From: Triticum aestivum
Taxonomy: Eukaryota; Streptophyta; Magnoliopsida; Poales; Poaceae
DNA length: 64,000 nucleotides
Assembly: GCF_018294505.1 (NCBI RefSeq)
Contig: NC_057809.1
Span: 507,681,914 to 507,745,913, forward strand
Direction of reading: 5' to 3'
Every line of letters starts with the position of its first letter. Position 1 is the first letter of the stretch. A model generated the notes under the pieces. It ran no database searches, was not told where the DNA came from, and saw nothing but the letters and a program-made list of their open reading frames with translations. This document shows, piece by piece, positions 1 to 12,991 of this stretch. The translations under genes were made by a program, and so were the position numbers.

Positions 1-1227
1 AAAAATCTAAGTGAAGCACATAGAGCAAAATTACTTAGCTCAAGAAGATATAAGTGAAGCACATAGAACAAAACTACATAGCTCAAAAGATATAAGTGAA
101 GCACATAGAGTATTCTATCAAATTTTAATTCATGTATGGCTCTCTCAAAAGGTGTGTACAGCAAGTATGATTGTGGCATACTAAAACACAAAGACACAAA
201 TAATACAAGACGCTCCAAGCAAAACACATATCATGTTGGTGAATAAAAATATAGCTCCAAGTAAATTACCGATGGAAGTGGACGAAAGAGGGGATGCCTT
301 CCGGGGCATCCCCAAGCTTTGACTTTTTGGTGTCCTTGGATTATCTTGGGGGTGCCATGGGTATCCCCAAGCTTAGGCTCTTGCCACTCCTTGTTCCATA
401 ATCCATCAAAAGAATTCACCCAAAACATGAAAACTTCACAACACAAAACTTAAAGTAGAAAACTTGTGAGCTCCGTTAGCGAAAGAAAACAAAAAACCAC
501 TTCAAGGTACTGTAATGAACTCATTGTTTATTTATATTGGTGTTAAACCTACTGTATTCCAACTTATCTATGGATTATAAACTATTTTACTAGCCATAGA
601 TTCATCAAAATAAGCAAACAACACACGAAAAACAGAATCTGTCAAAAACAGAACATTCTGTAGTAATCTGTAGCTAGCGCAATATCTGGAACTCCAAAAT
701 TTCTAAAATAAATTTCTGGACGTGATACATTTACCTATTAATCATCTGAAAAAAGAATTAACTAAATAGCACTCTCCAAATAAAAATTACAGCAGTTCTC
801 GTGAGCGCTAAAGTTTCTGTTTTTTACAGCAAGTTCAACAAGACTTTCCCCAAGTCTTCCCAATGGTTCTACTTGGCACGAACACTAATTAAACACAAAA
901 AACACAACCAAAACAGAGGCTAAATAATTTATTTATTACTAAACAGGAGCAAAAAGAAAGGAAAAAAATAAAATTGGGTTGCCTCCCAACAAGCGCTATC
1001 GTTTAACGCCCCTAGCTAGGCATAAAAGCGAGGATAGATCTAGGTATTGCCATCTTTGGTAGGCAATCCATAAGTGGCTCTCATGATATTTTCATATGGC
1101 AATTTTATTTTCTTTCTTGGAAAGTGTTCCATGCCCTTTTTAATGGAAATTTAAATCTAATATTCCCTTCCTTCATATCAATAATCGCACCAACCGTTCT
1201 AAGGAAAGGTCTACCAAGAATAATAGG
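1..1227 (-). other. E1 internal non-coding tail
   Basis: This is AT-rich sequence without a credible reading frame. Positions 1-120 hold a short repeat around AAGTGAAGCACATAGA, matched in inverse orientation near 14735-14860 in E2. The stretch from about 1227 back to 1040 still reads as the end of a retroviral-type protease region past the stop codon at 1228-1230, after which coding similarity ceases. A reverse transcriptase would be expected here in an autonomous relative and is absent. Confidence 0.6.
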
Positions 1228-3096
1228 TTAAGAAGGATTGCAATCTATATCAAGAACAATGAAATCTACGGGCACATAATTCCTATTTGCAACAATAAGA
1301 ACATCATTAATCCTTCCCATAGGTTTCTTAATAGTAGAATCCGCAAGATGCAAGTTTAGAGAGCAATCATGAAAATTATGGAAATCTAGCAAATCACACA
1401 AAGTCTTGGGAATAGTAGAGACACTAGCACCCAAATCACACAAAGCATAAAACTCATGAACTTTAATTTTAATTTTAATAGTTGGTTCCCACTCATCATA
1501 GAGTTTTCTAGGGATAGAAATTTTCAACTCAAGTTTTTCTTCATAAGATTGCATCGAGGCATCAACAATATGTTCGGTGAAGGCTTTCTTTTGACTATAA
1601 GCATGTGCAGAATTTAGCACGGCTTGCAACAAGGAAATACAATCAATTAAAGAGCAACTTTCATAATTAAATTCCTTGAAATCCAATATAGTGGGTTTAG
1701 CAACATCTAGATTTTTATTTCTTTCAATCCCACTTTCATCAATTTCATCATAAAGATCTAAATACTCCGGATTTTTAGAATGCCTTCTAGGCAAGGGAAG
1801 ATCATATTCAGTTTCATCGAGATTCATATTGCAAAACAAAGATTTAATAGGTGACACATCAATAACTTTTAGATCTTCATCTTGATTTTCATAGGAATTG
1901 GAAGAACACGCTTTAATAAAGGCATCTTTGGAAGCACGCATCCTAGCGGCCTTGCACTCATCAATGGAAATTCTCATGGCTTTGAGAGACTCATTGATAT
2001 CATGCTTAGGACAAATAGATCTAAGCTTTAAAGAATCAATCTCAAGAGAAATTCTGTCAACGTTCCTAGCCAAATCATCAACTTTAAGCAATTTCTCTTC
2101 AAGCAAAGCATTAAAATTCTTTTGTGAATTCATAAACTCTTTAACACTATTCTCAAATTCAGAGGGCATCTTATTATAATTTCCATAAGAGTTGTTGTAG
2201 GAATTCCCATAATTATTAGAAGGATTACTAGGATATGGCCTAGGATTAAAGTTCCCTCTATAAGCGTTGTTACCAAAATTATTCCTACCAACAAAATTCA
2301 CATCCATAGATTCATTGTTATTCTCAATCAAAGTAGACAAAGGCATATCATTAGGATCAGAAGAAACACTCTTAGTAGCAAATAATTTCATAAGTTCATC
2401 CATCTTTCCACTCAAAACATTGATTTCTTCTATCGCATGCACTTTTTTATTAGAAGATCTTTCAGTATGCCATTGAGAATAATTAACCATAATATTATCT
2501 AAGAGTTTAGTAGCATCTCCTATAGTGATTTCCATAAAAGTGCCTCCCACGGCTGAATCTAAAAGATTTCTAGAAGAAAAATTCAATCCGGCATAAAATT
2601 TTTGTATAATCATCCACAAATTCGAACCATGAGTAGGGCAATTACGTATCATTAATTTCATTCTCTCCCAAGCTTGTGCAACATGTTCATGATCAAGTTG
2701 CTTAAAGTTCATAATATCGTTTCTAAGAGAGATGATCTTAGCGGGAGGGAAATACTTAGATATAAAAGCATCTTTGCACTTGTTCCAAGAATCAATACTA
2801 TTTTTAGGCAAAGACGAAAACCAAGCTTTAGCACGATCTCTAAGCGAAAAAGGAAATAGCTTCAATTTAACGACATCTTTTTTCTTTTGCATATCACATA
2901 AATCAACGAAGCTATTCAGATGAGTAGCGGCATCTTCACTAGGAAGGCCGGCGAATTGATCTTTCATAACAAGATTCAACAAAACAGTATTGATTTCACA
3001 AGATTCAGTATTGGCAAGAGGAGCAATCGGAGTGCTAAGGAAATCATTATTATTGGTATTGGTGAAGTCACACAATTTGGTAGTATCTTGAGCCAT
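1228..3096 (-). pseudogene. E1 gag-protease, pol missing
   Basis: The frame from the ATG at 3096 gives about 622 residues. It is open upstream to 3300, but the ATG at 3096 begins the gag-like sequence, while the upstream part is low-complexity leader. The N-terminal half is a retrotransposon gag (capsid-type) domain, with typical motifs such as AWFSSLP and AQAWERMK. The middle is Asn/Tyr-rich (GNNAYRGNFNPRPYPSN) with no CCHC knuckle seen. The C-terminus has an aspartic protease motif DLGASVSTIP (Asp-Leu-Gly-Ala instead of the commoner Asp-Ser/Thr-Gly-Ala). A TAA at 1228-1230 stops the protease, although similar sequence continues a little beyond it. Known role of the family: virus-like particle protein and its processing enzyme. 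Inferred to depend on a related element for reverse transcription. Confidence 0.75.
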
Positions 3097-3304
3097 CGCG
3101 ACAAACAAGCAATCCAACACACGAGCAAACAAAAGGCAAGTGGGCAAAAAGAGGCAAATAGAGAGGGAGGATAGAGAGAGAGAGGGCGAATAAAACGGCA
3201 AGGGTGAAGTGGGGGAGAGGAAAACGAGAGGCAAATGGCAAATAATGTAATGCGAGAGATAGGGATTGTGATGGGTACTTGGTATGTTGACTTTTTGCAT
3301 AGAC

Positions 3305-3322
3305 TCCCCGGCAACAGCGCTA
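3305..3322 (-). other. E1 primer binding site (tRNA-Asp type, degenerate)
   Basis: Read on the minus strand this matches the E2 site TGGCGCCGTTGCCGGGGA with two transitions. That 18-mer is complementary to the 3' end of plant tRNA-Asp(GUC). It starts 11 bp inside the 5' LTR. Confidence 0.8.
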
Positions 3323-3333
3323 GAAATCCTTCT

Positions 3334-4898
3334 TGCTACCTCTTGAGCTTGCGTTGGTTTTCCCCAAAGAGGAAGGGATGATGCAGCAGAGTAGCGTAAG
3401 TATTTCCCTCAGTTTTTGAGAACCAAGGTATCAATCCAGTAGGAGGCCACGCTAAAGTCCCGCGTTCCTTCACAAAATGATAGCTACTCGCAACCAACGC
3501 AATTAGGGGTTGTCAATCCCTTCAAGGTCACTTACAAGAGTGAGATCTGATAGATATAATATTTTTGGTATTTTTGGTATAGAGATGCAAAGTAAAAAGT
3601 AAAGGCAAAGTAAAAAAGCAAAGCAAGATTAAAGTGATGGAGATTGATATGATGAGAATAGACCCGGGGGCCATAGGTTTCACTAGTGGCTTCTCTCAAG
3701 AGCATAAGTATTCTACGGTGGGTGAACAAATTACTGTTGAGCAATTGACAGAATTGAGCATAGTTATGAGAATATCTAGGCATGATCATGTATATAGGCA
3801 TCACGTCCGTGACAAGTAGACTGAAACGATTCTGCATCTACTACTATTACTCCACTCATCGACCGCTATCCACCATGCATCTAGAGTATTAAGTTAAAAA
3901 CAGAGTAACACTTTAAGCAAGATGACATGATGTAGAGAGATAAATTCATGCAATATGAAATAAACCCCATCTTGTTATCCTCGATGGCAATGATACAATA
4001 CGTGCCTTGCTGCCCCTTCTATCACTAGGAAAGGACACCGCAAGATCGAACCCAAAGCTAAGCACTTCTCCCATGGCAAGAACTACCAATCTATTTGGCC
4101 AAACCAAACGGATTATTCGAAGAGACTTGCAAAGATAACCAATCGTACATAAAAGAATTCAGAGAAGATTCAAATATTATTCATAGATAGACTTGATCAT
4201 AAACCCACAATTCATCGGTCTCAACAAACACACCATAAAAAGAAGATTACATCGAATAGATCTCCATGAGAGAGGGGAGAACTTTGTATTGAGATCCAAA
4301 AAGAGAGAAGAAGCCATCTAGCTACAAACTATGGACCCGAAGGTCTGAGGTAAACTACTCACACTTCATCGGAGGGGCTATGATGATGTAGAAGCCCTCC
4401 GTGATGATGGCCCTCTCCGGCGGAGCTCCGGAACAGGCCCCAAGATGGGATCTCGTGGATACAGAAAGTTGCTGCGGTGAAATTAGGTTTTTGGCTCCTG
4501 TTCTGATTGTTTGGGGGTACGTAGGTATATATAGGAGGAAGGAGTACGTCGGTGGAGCACCGAGGGGCCCACGAGGCAAAGGGCGCGCCCTGGGGGGGGC
4601 GCCCCCCACCCTCGTGACCGCCTCTTTGACTCCTTGGAGTAGGGTCCAAGTCTCCTGGATCACGTTCGGTGAGAAAATCACGTTCCCGAAGGTTTTATTC
4701 CGTTTGGACTCCGTTTGATATTCTGTTTCTCCGAAATACTGAAATAGGCGAAAAACAGCAATTCTGGGCTGGGCCTTCGGTTAATAGGTTAGTCCCAAAA
4801 ATAATATAAAAGTGGAAAATAAAGCCCAATATAGTCCAAAACAGTAGATAATATAGCATGGAGCAATCAAAAATTATAGATACGTTGGAGATGTATCA
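3334..4898 (-). repeat. E1 5' LTR (minus orientation)
   Basis: The LTR is 1565 bp. On the minus strand it begins TGATACATCTCCAACG and ends GAGGTAGCA, the same ends as the two LTRs of E2. A TATATATA core-promoter candidate lies near 4526-4534 on the minus strand. Confidence 0.85.
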
Positions 4899-5490
4899 GC
4901 CCCCCCTTGCCCTTTCCTACTCCCTCTCTCTTTCCCTCTTTCTTCTCTCCTACTCCGCAAAGGAAAAGGGGAATCCTACTAGGACTTGGGAGTCCTAGTA
5001 GGACTCCCCACACTTGGCGCGCACCCTCTAGGGCGGGCCTCCTCCTCCTCCCTCCTTTATATACGTGGGCAGGGGACACCCCCAAGGCACGACAGACAAT
5101 CTCTTAACCATGTGCGGTGCCCCCCTCCACAGTTACACACCTCGGTCATATCGTCATAGTGCTTAGGTGAAGCCCTGCGCCGGTAACTTCATCATCACCG
5201 TCACCACGCCGTCGTAATGATGGAACTCACCCTCGGCCTCAACTGGATCAAGAGTACGAGATACGTCATCGAGCCGAACGTGTGCAGATCGCGGAGGTGC
5301 CGTACTTTCGGTACTAGGATCGGTCGAATCGTGAAGACGTACGACTACATCAACCGTGTTGTCATAACGCTTGCGCTTACGGTCTACGAGGGTACGTAGA
5401 CAACACTCTTCCCCTCTCATTGCTATGCATCACCATGATAGATCTCGCGTGCGTGTAGGAATTTTTTTGAAATTACTGTGTTTCCCAACA
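4899..5490 (+). repeat. 3' end of an Angela/BARE-like copia LTR, plus orientation
   Basis: The piece ends TTTCCCAACA at 5490 and holds the usual late-LTR words of Angela/WIS/BARE LTRs (CATCACCATGATAGATC near 5430 and CTACATCAACCGTG near 5346). Its left part was interrupted by E1 at 4898/4899. At 5490/5491 it abuts the minus-strand 5' leader of copia C0, so it is the 3' end of a plus-strand copia that inserted into C0. Only this end is in the window. A TATATA box lies near 5058. Confidence 0.75.
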
Positions 5491-5910
5491 AATTTAGCAT
5501 CATGTCTTGACCATATCACATCACAACATGCCCTGCAAAAACAAGTTAGACGTCCTCTGCTTTGTTGTCGCAAGTTTTACGTGGCTGCTACGAGATGATC
5601 AAGAACCGTTCTTACCTACGCATCAAAAACCACAACGCGGTATAGTGATTGCTTTTTGATCTTCAAAAAGAACCCTCTTCATTGAATCCGATTCAACAAA
5701 AGGTGGAGAAACATACACCCACTAGCCACCTGTGTGCGAACATGTCGGTAGAACCAGTCTCGCGTAAGCGTACGCGTAATGTCGGTCTGGGCCGCTTCAT
5801 CCAACAATGTCGCTGAATCAAGAATCAACTAGTGACGGCAAACAATATGTATATACCCACGCCCACAACTCCTTTGTGCTCTAATCGTGCATATAACATC
5901 TACGCATAAA

Positions 5911-5926
5911 CCTGGCTCTGATACCA
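5911..5926 (-). other. C0 primer binding site (initiator tRNA-Met type)
   Basis: On the minus strand this reads TGGTATCAGAGCCAGG, one base inside the LTR end. It is the standard site complementary to the 3' end of initiator tRNA-Met used by most plant copia elements. Confidence 0.9.
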
Positions 5927-5927
5927 T

Positions 5928-7490
5928 TGTTGGGGAACGTAGTAATTTCAAAAAAATTCCTACGCACACGCAAGATCATGGTGGTGCATAGCAATGAGAG
6001 GGGAGAGTATCGTCTACGTACCCTCGTAGACCATAAGTGGAAGCATTATGAAAACGCGGTTGATGTAGTCATACGTCTTCACGATCGACCGATCCCAGCA
6101 CCGAAGGTATGACACCTCCGCGATCTGCACACGTTCGGCTCGGCAACGTCCCGTGAACTCACGATCCAGTAGAGCTTCGAGGGAGAGCTTCGTCAGCACG
6201 ACGGCGTGATGACAGTGATGATGTTGCTACCAGAACAGGGCTTCGCCTAAGCACCGCTACAATATGACCGAGGTGGATTATGGTGGAGGGGGGCACCGCA
6301 CACGGCTTGGAACAATCAACTTGTGTGTTCTAGGGTGCCCCTGCCCCCGTATATAAATGAGCAAGGGGGAGGCCTGCTGGCCCTAGTGGCGCCCAAGGAG
6401 AGGAGGAATCCTCCTCCAAGTAGGAGTAGGATTCATCCTTTCCTAGTCCTACTAGGAAGGAGGAAGGGGAAAGGAAAGAGAGGGAGAGGGAGAGGGAAAG
6501 AGGGGCCACCCCCCCCCCTCCCCTAGTCCTATTCGGACTCCCCTTGGGGGGGCGCCACCTCCTAGGTTGCTGCCCTCTCTCTCCCCTAAGGCCCACTAAA
6601 GCCCAATACTTCCCCGGGGGGTTCCGGTAACCCCTCCAGCACTCCGGTTTTCTCCAAAATCACCCGAAACACTTCCGGTGTCCGAATATAGCCGTCCAGT
6701 ATATCGATCTTGATGTCTCGACCATTTCAAGACTCCTCGTCATGTCCGTGATCATATCTGGGACTCCGAACTACCTTCAGTACATCAAAACACATAAACT
6801 CATAATATCGATCATCACCGAACGTTAAGCGTGCGGACCCTATGGGTTCGAGAACTATGTAGACATGACCGAGACATGTCTCCGGTCAATAACCAATAGT
6901 GGAACCTGGATGCTCATATTAGTACCTACATATTCTACGAAGATCTTTTATCGGTCAAATCACATAACGATATACGTTGTTCCCTTTGTCATCGGTATGT
7001 TACTTGCCCGAGATTCGATCGTCGGTATCTCAATACCTAGTTCAATCTCGTTACCGGCAAGTCTGTTTACTCGTTCAATAATGCTACATCCCGTAACTAA
7101 CTCATTAGCTACATTGCTTGCATGGCTTATAGTGATGTACATTACGGAGAGGGCCCAGAGATACCTCTCCGACAATCGGAGTGACAAATCCCAATCTTGA
7201 TCCATGCCAACTCAACAAACACCATCGGAGACACATGTAGAGCACCTTTATGATCACCCAGTTATGTTGTGATGTTTGGTAGCACACAAAGTGTTCCTTC
7301 GGTATTTGGCAGTTGCATGATCTCATAGTCATAGGAACATGTATAGTTATGGAGAAAGCAATAGCAACAAACTAAACGATCATCGTGCTAAGCTAAAGGA
7401 TGGGTCAAGTCAATCACATCATTCTCTGATGATGTGATCCCGTTAATCAAATGACAACTTTATTATTGTCTCTAGGGCATATTTCCTTCA
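5928..7490 (-). repeat. C0 5' LTR, Angela/BARE type
   Basis: The LTR is 1563 bp. The plus strand begins TGTTGGGGAACG and ends CATATTTCCTTCA, so on its own strand the LTR begins TGAAGGAAATATG and ends CCCCAACA. It contains the core-promoter motif near 6350 (TATATAAA on the plus strand, TTTATATA on the LTR strand) and the conserved TAGGA/TCCTA stem-loop near 6408-6462. Confidence 0.88.
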
Positions 7491-8800
7491 CCCCCTGCCC
7501 CCGTATATAAAGGAGCAAGGGGGAGGCCGGCTAGCCCTATGGCGCGCCAAGGAGGGAAGGAATCCTCCTCCTAGTAGGAGTAGGATTCCTCCTTTCCTAG
7601 TCCTACTAGGAGGGGGAAGGAAGGAGTGGGAGAGAGGAAGGAAAAAGGGGGGCGCCACCCCCCTCCTAGTCCAATTCGGACTCAAGGGGGAGGGGGCGCG
7701 CGGCCTGCCCTGGCAGCCCCTCTCTCTCTCCAGTAAGGCCCATCTAGGCCCATTATTTTCCGGGGGGTTCCGGTAACCCTCCGACACTCCGGTTTTACTC
7801 GAAACCACCCGGAACACTTCCGGTGTCCGAATATAGCCGTCCAATATATCAATCTTTATGTCTCGACCATTTCAAGACTCCTCATCAGGTCCGTGATCAC
7901 ATACGGGACTCCGAATTACCTTCAATACATCCAAACACATAAACTCATAATACCGATCGTTAAGCGTGCGGACCCTACGGGTTCGAGAATTATGTAGACA
8001 TGACCGAGACTCATCTCTGGTCAATAACCAATAGCGGAACCTAGATGCTCATATTGGTTCCTACATATTCTATGAAGATCTTTATCGGTCAAACTGCATA
8101 ACAACATATGTTATTCCCTTTGTCATCGGTATGTTACTTGCCCGAGATTCGATCGTCGGTATCATCATACCTGGTTCAATCTCGTTACCGGCAAGTCTCT
8201 TTACTCATTCTGTAATGCTACATCTCGTAACTAACTCATTAGTTACATTGCTTACAAGGCTTACAGTGACGTGCATTACCGAGAGGGCCCAGAGATACCT
8301 CTCCGATACATGGAGTGACAAATCCTAATCTCGATCTATGCCAACTCAACAAACACCATCGGAGACACCTATAGAGCATCTTTTTAGTCACATAGTTACA
8401 TTGTGACGTTTGATAGCACACTAAGTGTTCCTCCGGTATTCAGGAGTTGCATAATCTCATAGTCATAGGAACATGTATAAGTTATGGAGAAAGCAATAGC
8501 AGTAAACTAAACTATCATCGTGCTAAGCTAACGGATGGGTCAAGTCAATCACATCATTCTCTAATGATGTGATCCCGTTCATCAAATGACAACTCTTTGT
8601 CCATGGCTAGGAAACTTAACCATCTTTGATTAACGAGCAAGTCAAGTAGAGGCATAATAGTGACACTCTGTTTGTCTATGTATTCACACATGTACTAAGT
8701 TTCCGGTTAATACAATTCTAGCATGAATAATAACCATTTATCATGATATAAGGAAATATAAACAACAACTTTATTATTGCCTCTAGGGTATATTTCCTTC
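7491..8800 (-). repeat. C1 3' LTR, 5' portion
   Basis: This matches the right-hand LTR part at 35443-36730 and ends on the plus strand CTAGGGTATATTTCCTTC. The remaining roughly 450 bp of the LTR was displaced off-window by C0. The polypurine tract beside it reads AAGTGAGGGG on the minus strand (8801-8811). Confidence 0.83.
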
Positions 8801-8834
8801 TGCCCCTCACTTGCACTAGAGTCAATAATCTAGA

Positions 8835-11119
8835 TTACATTGTGATGATTCTAACACCCATGGAGTCTTGGTGCTGATCATGTTTTGCTCGTGAGAGAGG
8901 CTTAGTCAACGGGTCTGCAACATTCAGATCTGTATGTATCTTGCAAATCTCTATGTCTACCTCCTTGACTTGATCTCGGATGGAATTGAAGCGTCTCTTG
9001 ATGTGCTTGGTTCTCTTGTGAAATCTGGATTCCTTTGCAAGGCAATTGCACCAATATTGTCACAAAAGATTTTCATTGGACCCGATGCACTAGGTATGTC
9101 ACCTAGATCGGATATGAACTCCTTCATCCAGACTCCTTCATTTGCTGCTTCCAAAGCAGCTATGTACTCCGCTTCACACATAGATCCCGCCACGACGCTC
9201 TGCTTGGAACTGCACTAACTGACAGCTCCACCATTCAATAAAAATGCGTATCCAATTTGTGACTTAGAGTCATCCGGATCAGTGTCAAAGCTAGCATCGA
9301 CGTAACCATTTACGACGAGCTCTTTGTCACGTACATAAACGAGAAACATATCATTAGTCCTTTTCAGGTATTTCAGGATGTTCTTGACCGCTGTCCAGTG
9401 ATCCACTCCTGGATTACTTTGGTACCTCCCTGCTAAACTGATAGCAAGGTACACATCAAGTCTGGTACACAGCATTGCATACATGATAGAACCTATGGCT
9501 GAAGCATAGGGAATGACTTCCATTTTCTCTCTATCTTCCATAATGGTCGGGCATTGAGTCTGACTCAACTTCACACCTTGTAACACAGGCAAGAACCCTT
9601 TCTTTGTTTGATCCATTTTGAACTTCTTCAAAACTTTATCAAGGTATGTGCTTTGTCAAAGTCCAATTAAGCGTCTTGATCTATCTCTATAGATTTTGAT
9701 GCCTAATATATAAGCAGCTTCACCGAGGTCTTTCATTGAAAATTCTTATTCAAGTATCCTTTTATGCTATTCAGAAATTCAGTATCATTTACGATCAACA
9801 ATATGTCATCTACATATAATATCAGAAATGCTACAGAGCTCCCACTCACTTTCTTGTAAATACAGGGTTCTCCAAAAGTCTGTATAAAACCATATGCTTT
9901 GATCACACTATCAAAGTGTATATTCCAACTCCGAGAGGCTTGCACCAGTCCATAAATGGATCACTGGAGCTTGCACACTTTGTTAGCACCTTTTGGATCG
10001 GCAAAACCTTCTGGTTGCATCATACACAACTCTTATTTAAGATATCCATTAAGGAATGCTGTTTTGACATCCATTTGCCAAAATTCATAATCATAAAATG
10101 CGGCAATTGCTAACATGATTCGGACAGACTTAAGCATTGCTACAGGTGAGAAGGTCTCATCGTATTCAACTCCTTGAACTTGTCAAAAACCTTTTGCAAC
10201 AAGTCGAGCTTTGTAGACAGTAACATTACCGCCAGCGTCAGTCTTCTTCTTGAAGATCCATTTATTCTCTATGGCCTGCCGATCATCGGGCAAGTCAACC
10301 AAAGTCCACACTTTGTTCTCATACATGGATCCCATCTCAGATTTCATGGCCTCAAGCCATTTTGCGGAATCTGGGCTCATCATCGCTTCCTAATAGTTCG
10401 TAGGTTCGTCATGGTCAAGTAACATGACCTCCAGAACAGGATTACCGTACCACTTTGGTGCGTATCTTACTCTGGTTGACCTACGAGGTTCGGTAGTAAC
10501 TTGATCAGAAGTTTCATGATCATCATCATTAGCTTCCTCACTTACTGGTGTAGGAATCACTGGAACTAATTTCTATGATGAACTACTTTCCAATAAGGGA
10601 GTAGGTACAATTACCTCGTCAAGTTCTACTTTCCACCCACTCACTTCTTTCGAGAGAAACTCCTTCTCTAGAAAGGATCCATTCTTAGCAATGAATATCT
10701 TGCCTTCGGATCTGTGATAGAAGGTGTACCCAAGAGTTTCCTTTGGGTATCCTATGAAGACACATTTCTCCGATTTGGGTTCGAGCTTATCAGGTTGAAG
10801 CTTTTTCACATAAGCATCACATCCCCACACTTTAAGAAACGACGACTTGGGTTTCTTGCCAAACCACAGTTCATAAGGTGTCGTCTCAACGGATTTTTAT
10901 GGTGCCCTATTTAACGTGAATGCAGCCGTCTCTAAAGTATAACCCAAAAACGATAGCGGTAAATCAGTGAGAGACAACATGGATCGCACCATATCTAATA
11001 AAGTGCGATTACGACGTTTGGACACACCATTACGTTGTGGTGTTCCAGGTGGCGTGAGTTGCGAAACTATTCCGCATTGTTTCAAATGAAGACCAAACTC
11101 ATAACTCGAATATTCACCT
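8835..11119 (-). pseudogene. C1 pol, C-terminal half (integrase end, reverse transcriptase, RNase H)
   Basis: Broken copia polyprotein running leftwards from the E2 insertion to a terminal TAA at 8835-8837. Recognisable blocks in coding order: integrase core end with GTPQRNGVSKRRNRTLLD (about 11000-11060); the integrase C-terminal part WGCDAYVKKL (10570-10830); the start of the reverse transcriptase domain MKSEMGSMYENKVWTL (10180-10385); the active-site word YVDD (about 9800-9815); and RNase H CEAEYIAALEAA (8957-9193). Several frameshifts and stops separate the blocks. The same order is seen nearly intact in the plus-strand copia at 56457-60436. No function is expected. Confidence 0.88.
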
Positions 11120-12692
11120 TGATACGACTCCAACGTATCTATAATTTTTGATTGTTCCATGCTATTATATTATCTGTTTTGGATGTTTAATGGGCTTTAT
11201 TATACACTTTTATATTATTTTTGGGACTAACCTACTAACCAAAGACCTAGTGCAAATTGCTGTATTTTTTGCCTATTTCAGTGTTTCGCAGAAAAGGAAT
11301 ATCAAACGGAATCCAAATGGAATGAAACCTTCGGGAGAGTGATTTTTGGAATGAACGCAATCCAAGAGACTTGGAGTGGACATCATGGAAGCATCGAGGA
11401 GGCCACGAGGCAGGGAGGCACGCCCAGGGGGCAGGCGCGCCCCCACCCTCATGGGCCCCTCGTGGATCCCCTGACCGACTTCTTTCGCCTATATATATAC
11501 TCATATACCCCGAAAACATCCGAGAGCACCACAAAACCCTATTTCCACCGCCGCAACCTTCTGTACCCAAGAGATCCCATCTTGGGGACTTTTCCTAAGC
11601 TCCGCCGGAGGGGGAATCGATCATGGAGGGCTGCTACATCAACACCATAGCCTCTCCGATGATGTGTGAGTAGTTTACCACAGACCTTCGGGTCCATAGT
11701 TATTAGCTAGATGGCTTCTTCTCTCTCTTTGGATCTCAATACAAAGTTCTCCTCGATCTTCTTGGAGATCTATTTGATGTAATTCTTTTTGCAGTGTGTT
11801 TGTCGAGATCCGATGAATTCTGGGTTTATGATCAAGATTATCTATGAACAATATTTGATTATTCTATGAATTCTTTTATGCATGATTTAAATATCTTTGC
11901 AAATCTCTTTGAATTATCAGTTTGGTTTGGCCTACTAAATTGATCTTTCTTGCAATGGGTGAAGTGCTTAGCTTTGGGTTCAATCTTGCGGTGTCCTTTC
12001 CCAGTGACAGCAGGGGAAACAAGGCACGTATTGTATTGTTGCCATCAAGGATAAAAAGATGGGGTTTATATCATATTGCTTGAGTTTATCCCTCTACATC
12101 ATGTCATCTTGCCTAATGCGTTACTCTGTTCTTATGAACTTAATACTCTAGATGCATGCTGGATAGCGGTCGATGTGTGGAGTAATAGTAGTAGATGCAG
12201 AATCGTTTCGGTCTACTTGTCGCGGACGTGATGCCTATATACATGATCATGCCTAGATATTCTCATAATTATGCACTTTTCTATCAATTGCTCGACAGTA
12301 ATTTGTTCACCCACCGTAATACTTATGCTATTTTGAGAGAAGTCACTAGTGAAACCTATGGCCCCCGGGTCTATTTTCCATCATGTAAGTTTCCAATCTA
12401 TTTTACTTTGCAATCTTTACTTTCAATCTATATCATAAAAATACCAAAAATATTTATCTTATTATCTCTATCAGATCTCACTTTTGCAAGTGGCCGTGAA
12501 GGGATTGACAACCCCTTTATCGCGTTGGTTACAAGGTTCTTATTTGTTTGTGTAGCTGCGAGGCGACTTGCATGTAGTCTCCTACTGGATTGATACCTTG
12601 GTTCTCAAAAACCGAGGGAAATACTTACGCTACTTTGCTACATCACCCTTTCCTCTTCAAGGGAAAACCAACGCAGAGCTCAAGAGGTAGCA
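11120..12692 (+). repeat. E2 5' LTR
   Basis: Begins TGATACGACTCC and ends GAGGTAGCA. A TATATATATA core promoter sits at about 11490-11499. The open frame at 12195-12593 is repeated in the 3' LTR (17727-18125) and is LTR sequence, not a gene. Confidence 0.93.
11490..11499 (+). promoter_or_regulatory. TATA box of E2 5' LTR
   Basis: An alternating TA run follows a GC-rich segment and precedes the transcribed part of the LTR. The same element is at 17023-17030 in the 3' LTR and, on the minus strand, near 4526-4534 in E1. Confidence 0.55.
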
Positions 12693-12703
12693 AGAAGGAT
12701 TTC

Positions 12704-12721
12704 TGGCGCCGTTGCCGGGGA
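12704..12721 (+). other. E2 primer binding site (tRNA-Asp) with a second copy at 12772-12789
   Basis: TGGCGCCGTTGCCGGGGA is complementary to the 3' end of plant tRNA-Asp(GUC). The same 18 bases recur 68 bp downstream, each preceded by TTTC and followed by a CAAGTCAAGTCAAG tract, so the primer region is tandemly duplicated. Confidence 0.88.
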
Positions 12722-12991
12722 GGTTGCACCAAGTCAAGTCAAGATTTGATCTCCCGTCAACAAGCCATTTCTGGCGCCGTTGCCGGGGAGATCTACGCCA
12801 AGTCAAGTCAAGTCAAGACATAACAAGTACCCATCACAAACTCTTATCCCTAGCATTACATTATTTTCTATTTGCCTCTCGTTTTCCTCGCCCCCACTTC
12901 ACCCTTGCCATTTTATTCGCCCTCTTTTCCATTCGCCCTCTTTTTCCGTTCGCCTCCTTTTCACTTGCTTCTTGTGTCGCCGTGTGTCTTC

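Larger units (their letters stand above)
1..4898 (-). mobile_element. Gypsy (Athila-like) LTR retrotransposon E1, partial
   Basis: Minus-strand element cut by the left window edge. Reading leftwards from its 5' LTR it shows a tRNA-Asp-type primer site, a gag-protease frame and a non-coding tail; no reverse transcriptase or integrase follows. The tail (1-1227) is the reverse-complement counterpart of the internal region of E2 (about 13800-14900), and the LTR start matches E2's, so E1 and E2 belong to one family. Sabrina/WHAM-type is my best family guess and is uncertain. The base run GCCCC after the LTR (4899-4903) should be one half of the target duplication; the other half is off-window. E1 sits inside a plus-strand copia LTR. 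Confidence 0.85.
5491..7490 (-). mobile_element. Copia element C0 (Angela/BARE type), 5' portion
   Basis: Minus-strand element: LTR at 5928-7490, primer site, then 5' leader running left to 5491, where a plus-strand copia LTR breaks it. The leader is the counterpart of C1's leader at 20726-21137 and of the plus-strand element's leader after 55175. The coding region is off-window. Its LTR right end (7490) abuts a broken point inside C1's left LTR, so C0 is nested in C1. The bases after it (CCCCC, 7491-7495) are the probable target duplication. Confidence 0.8.

Noticed and set aside
12195..12593. 132-residue frame, nearly repeated at 17727-18125
   Set aside because: It lies wholly inside the two E2 LTRs and is also partly present inverted in the E1 LTR; it is LTR sequence.
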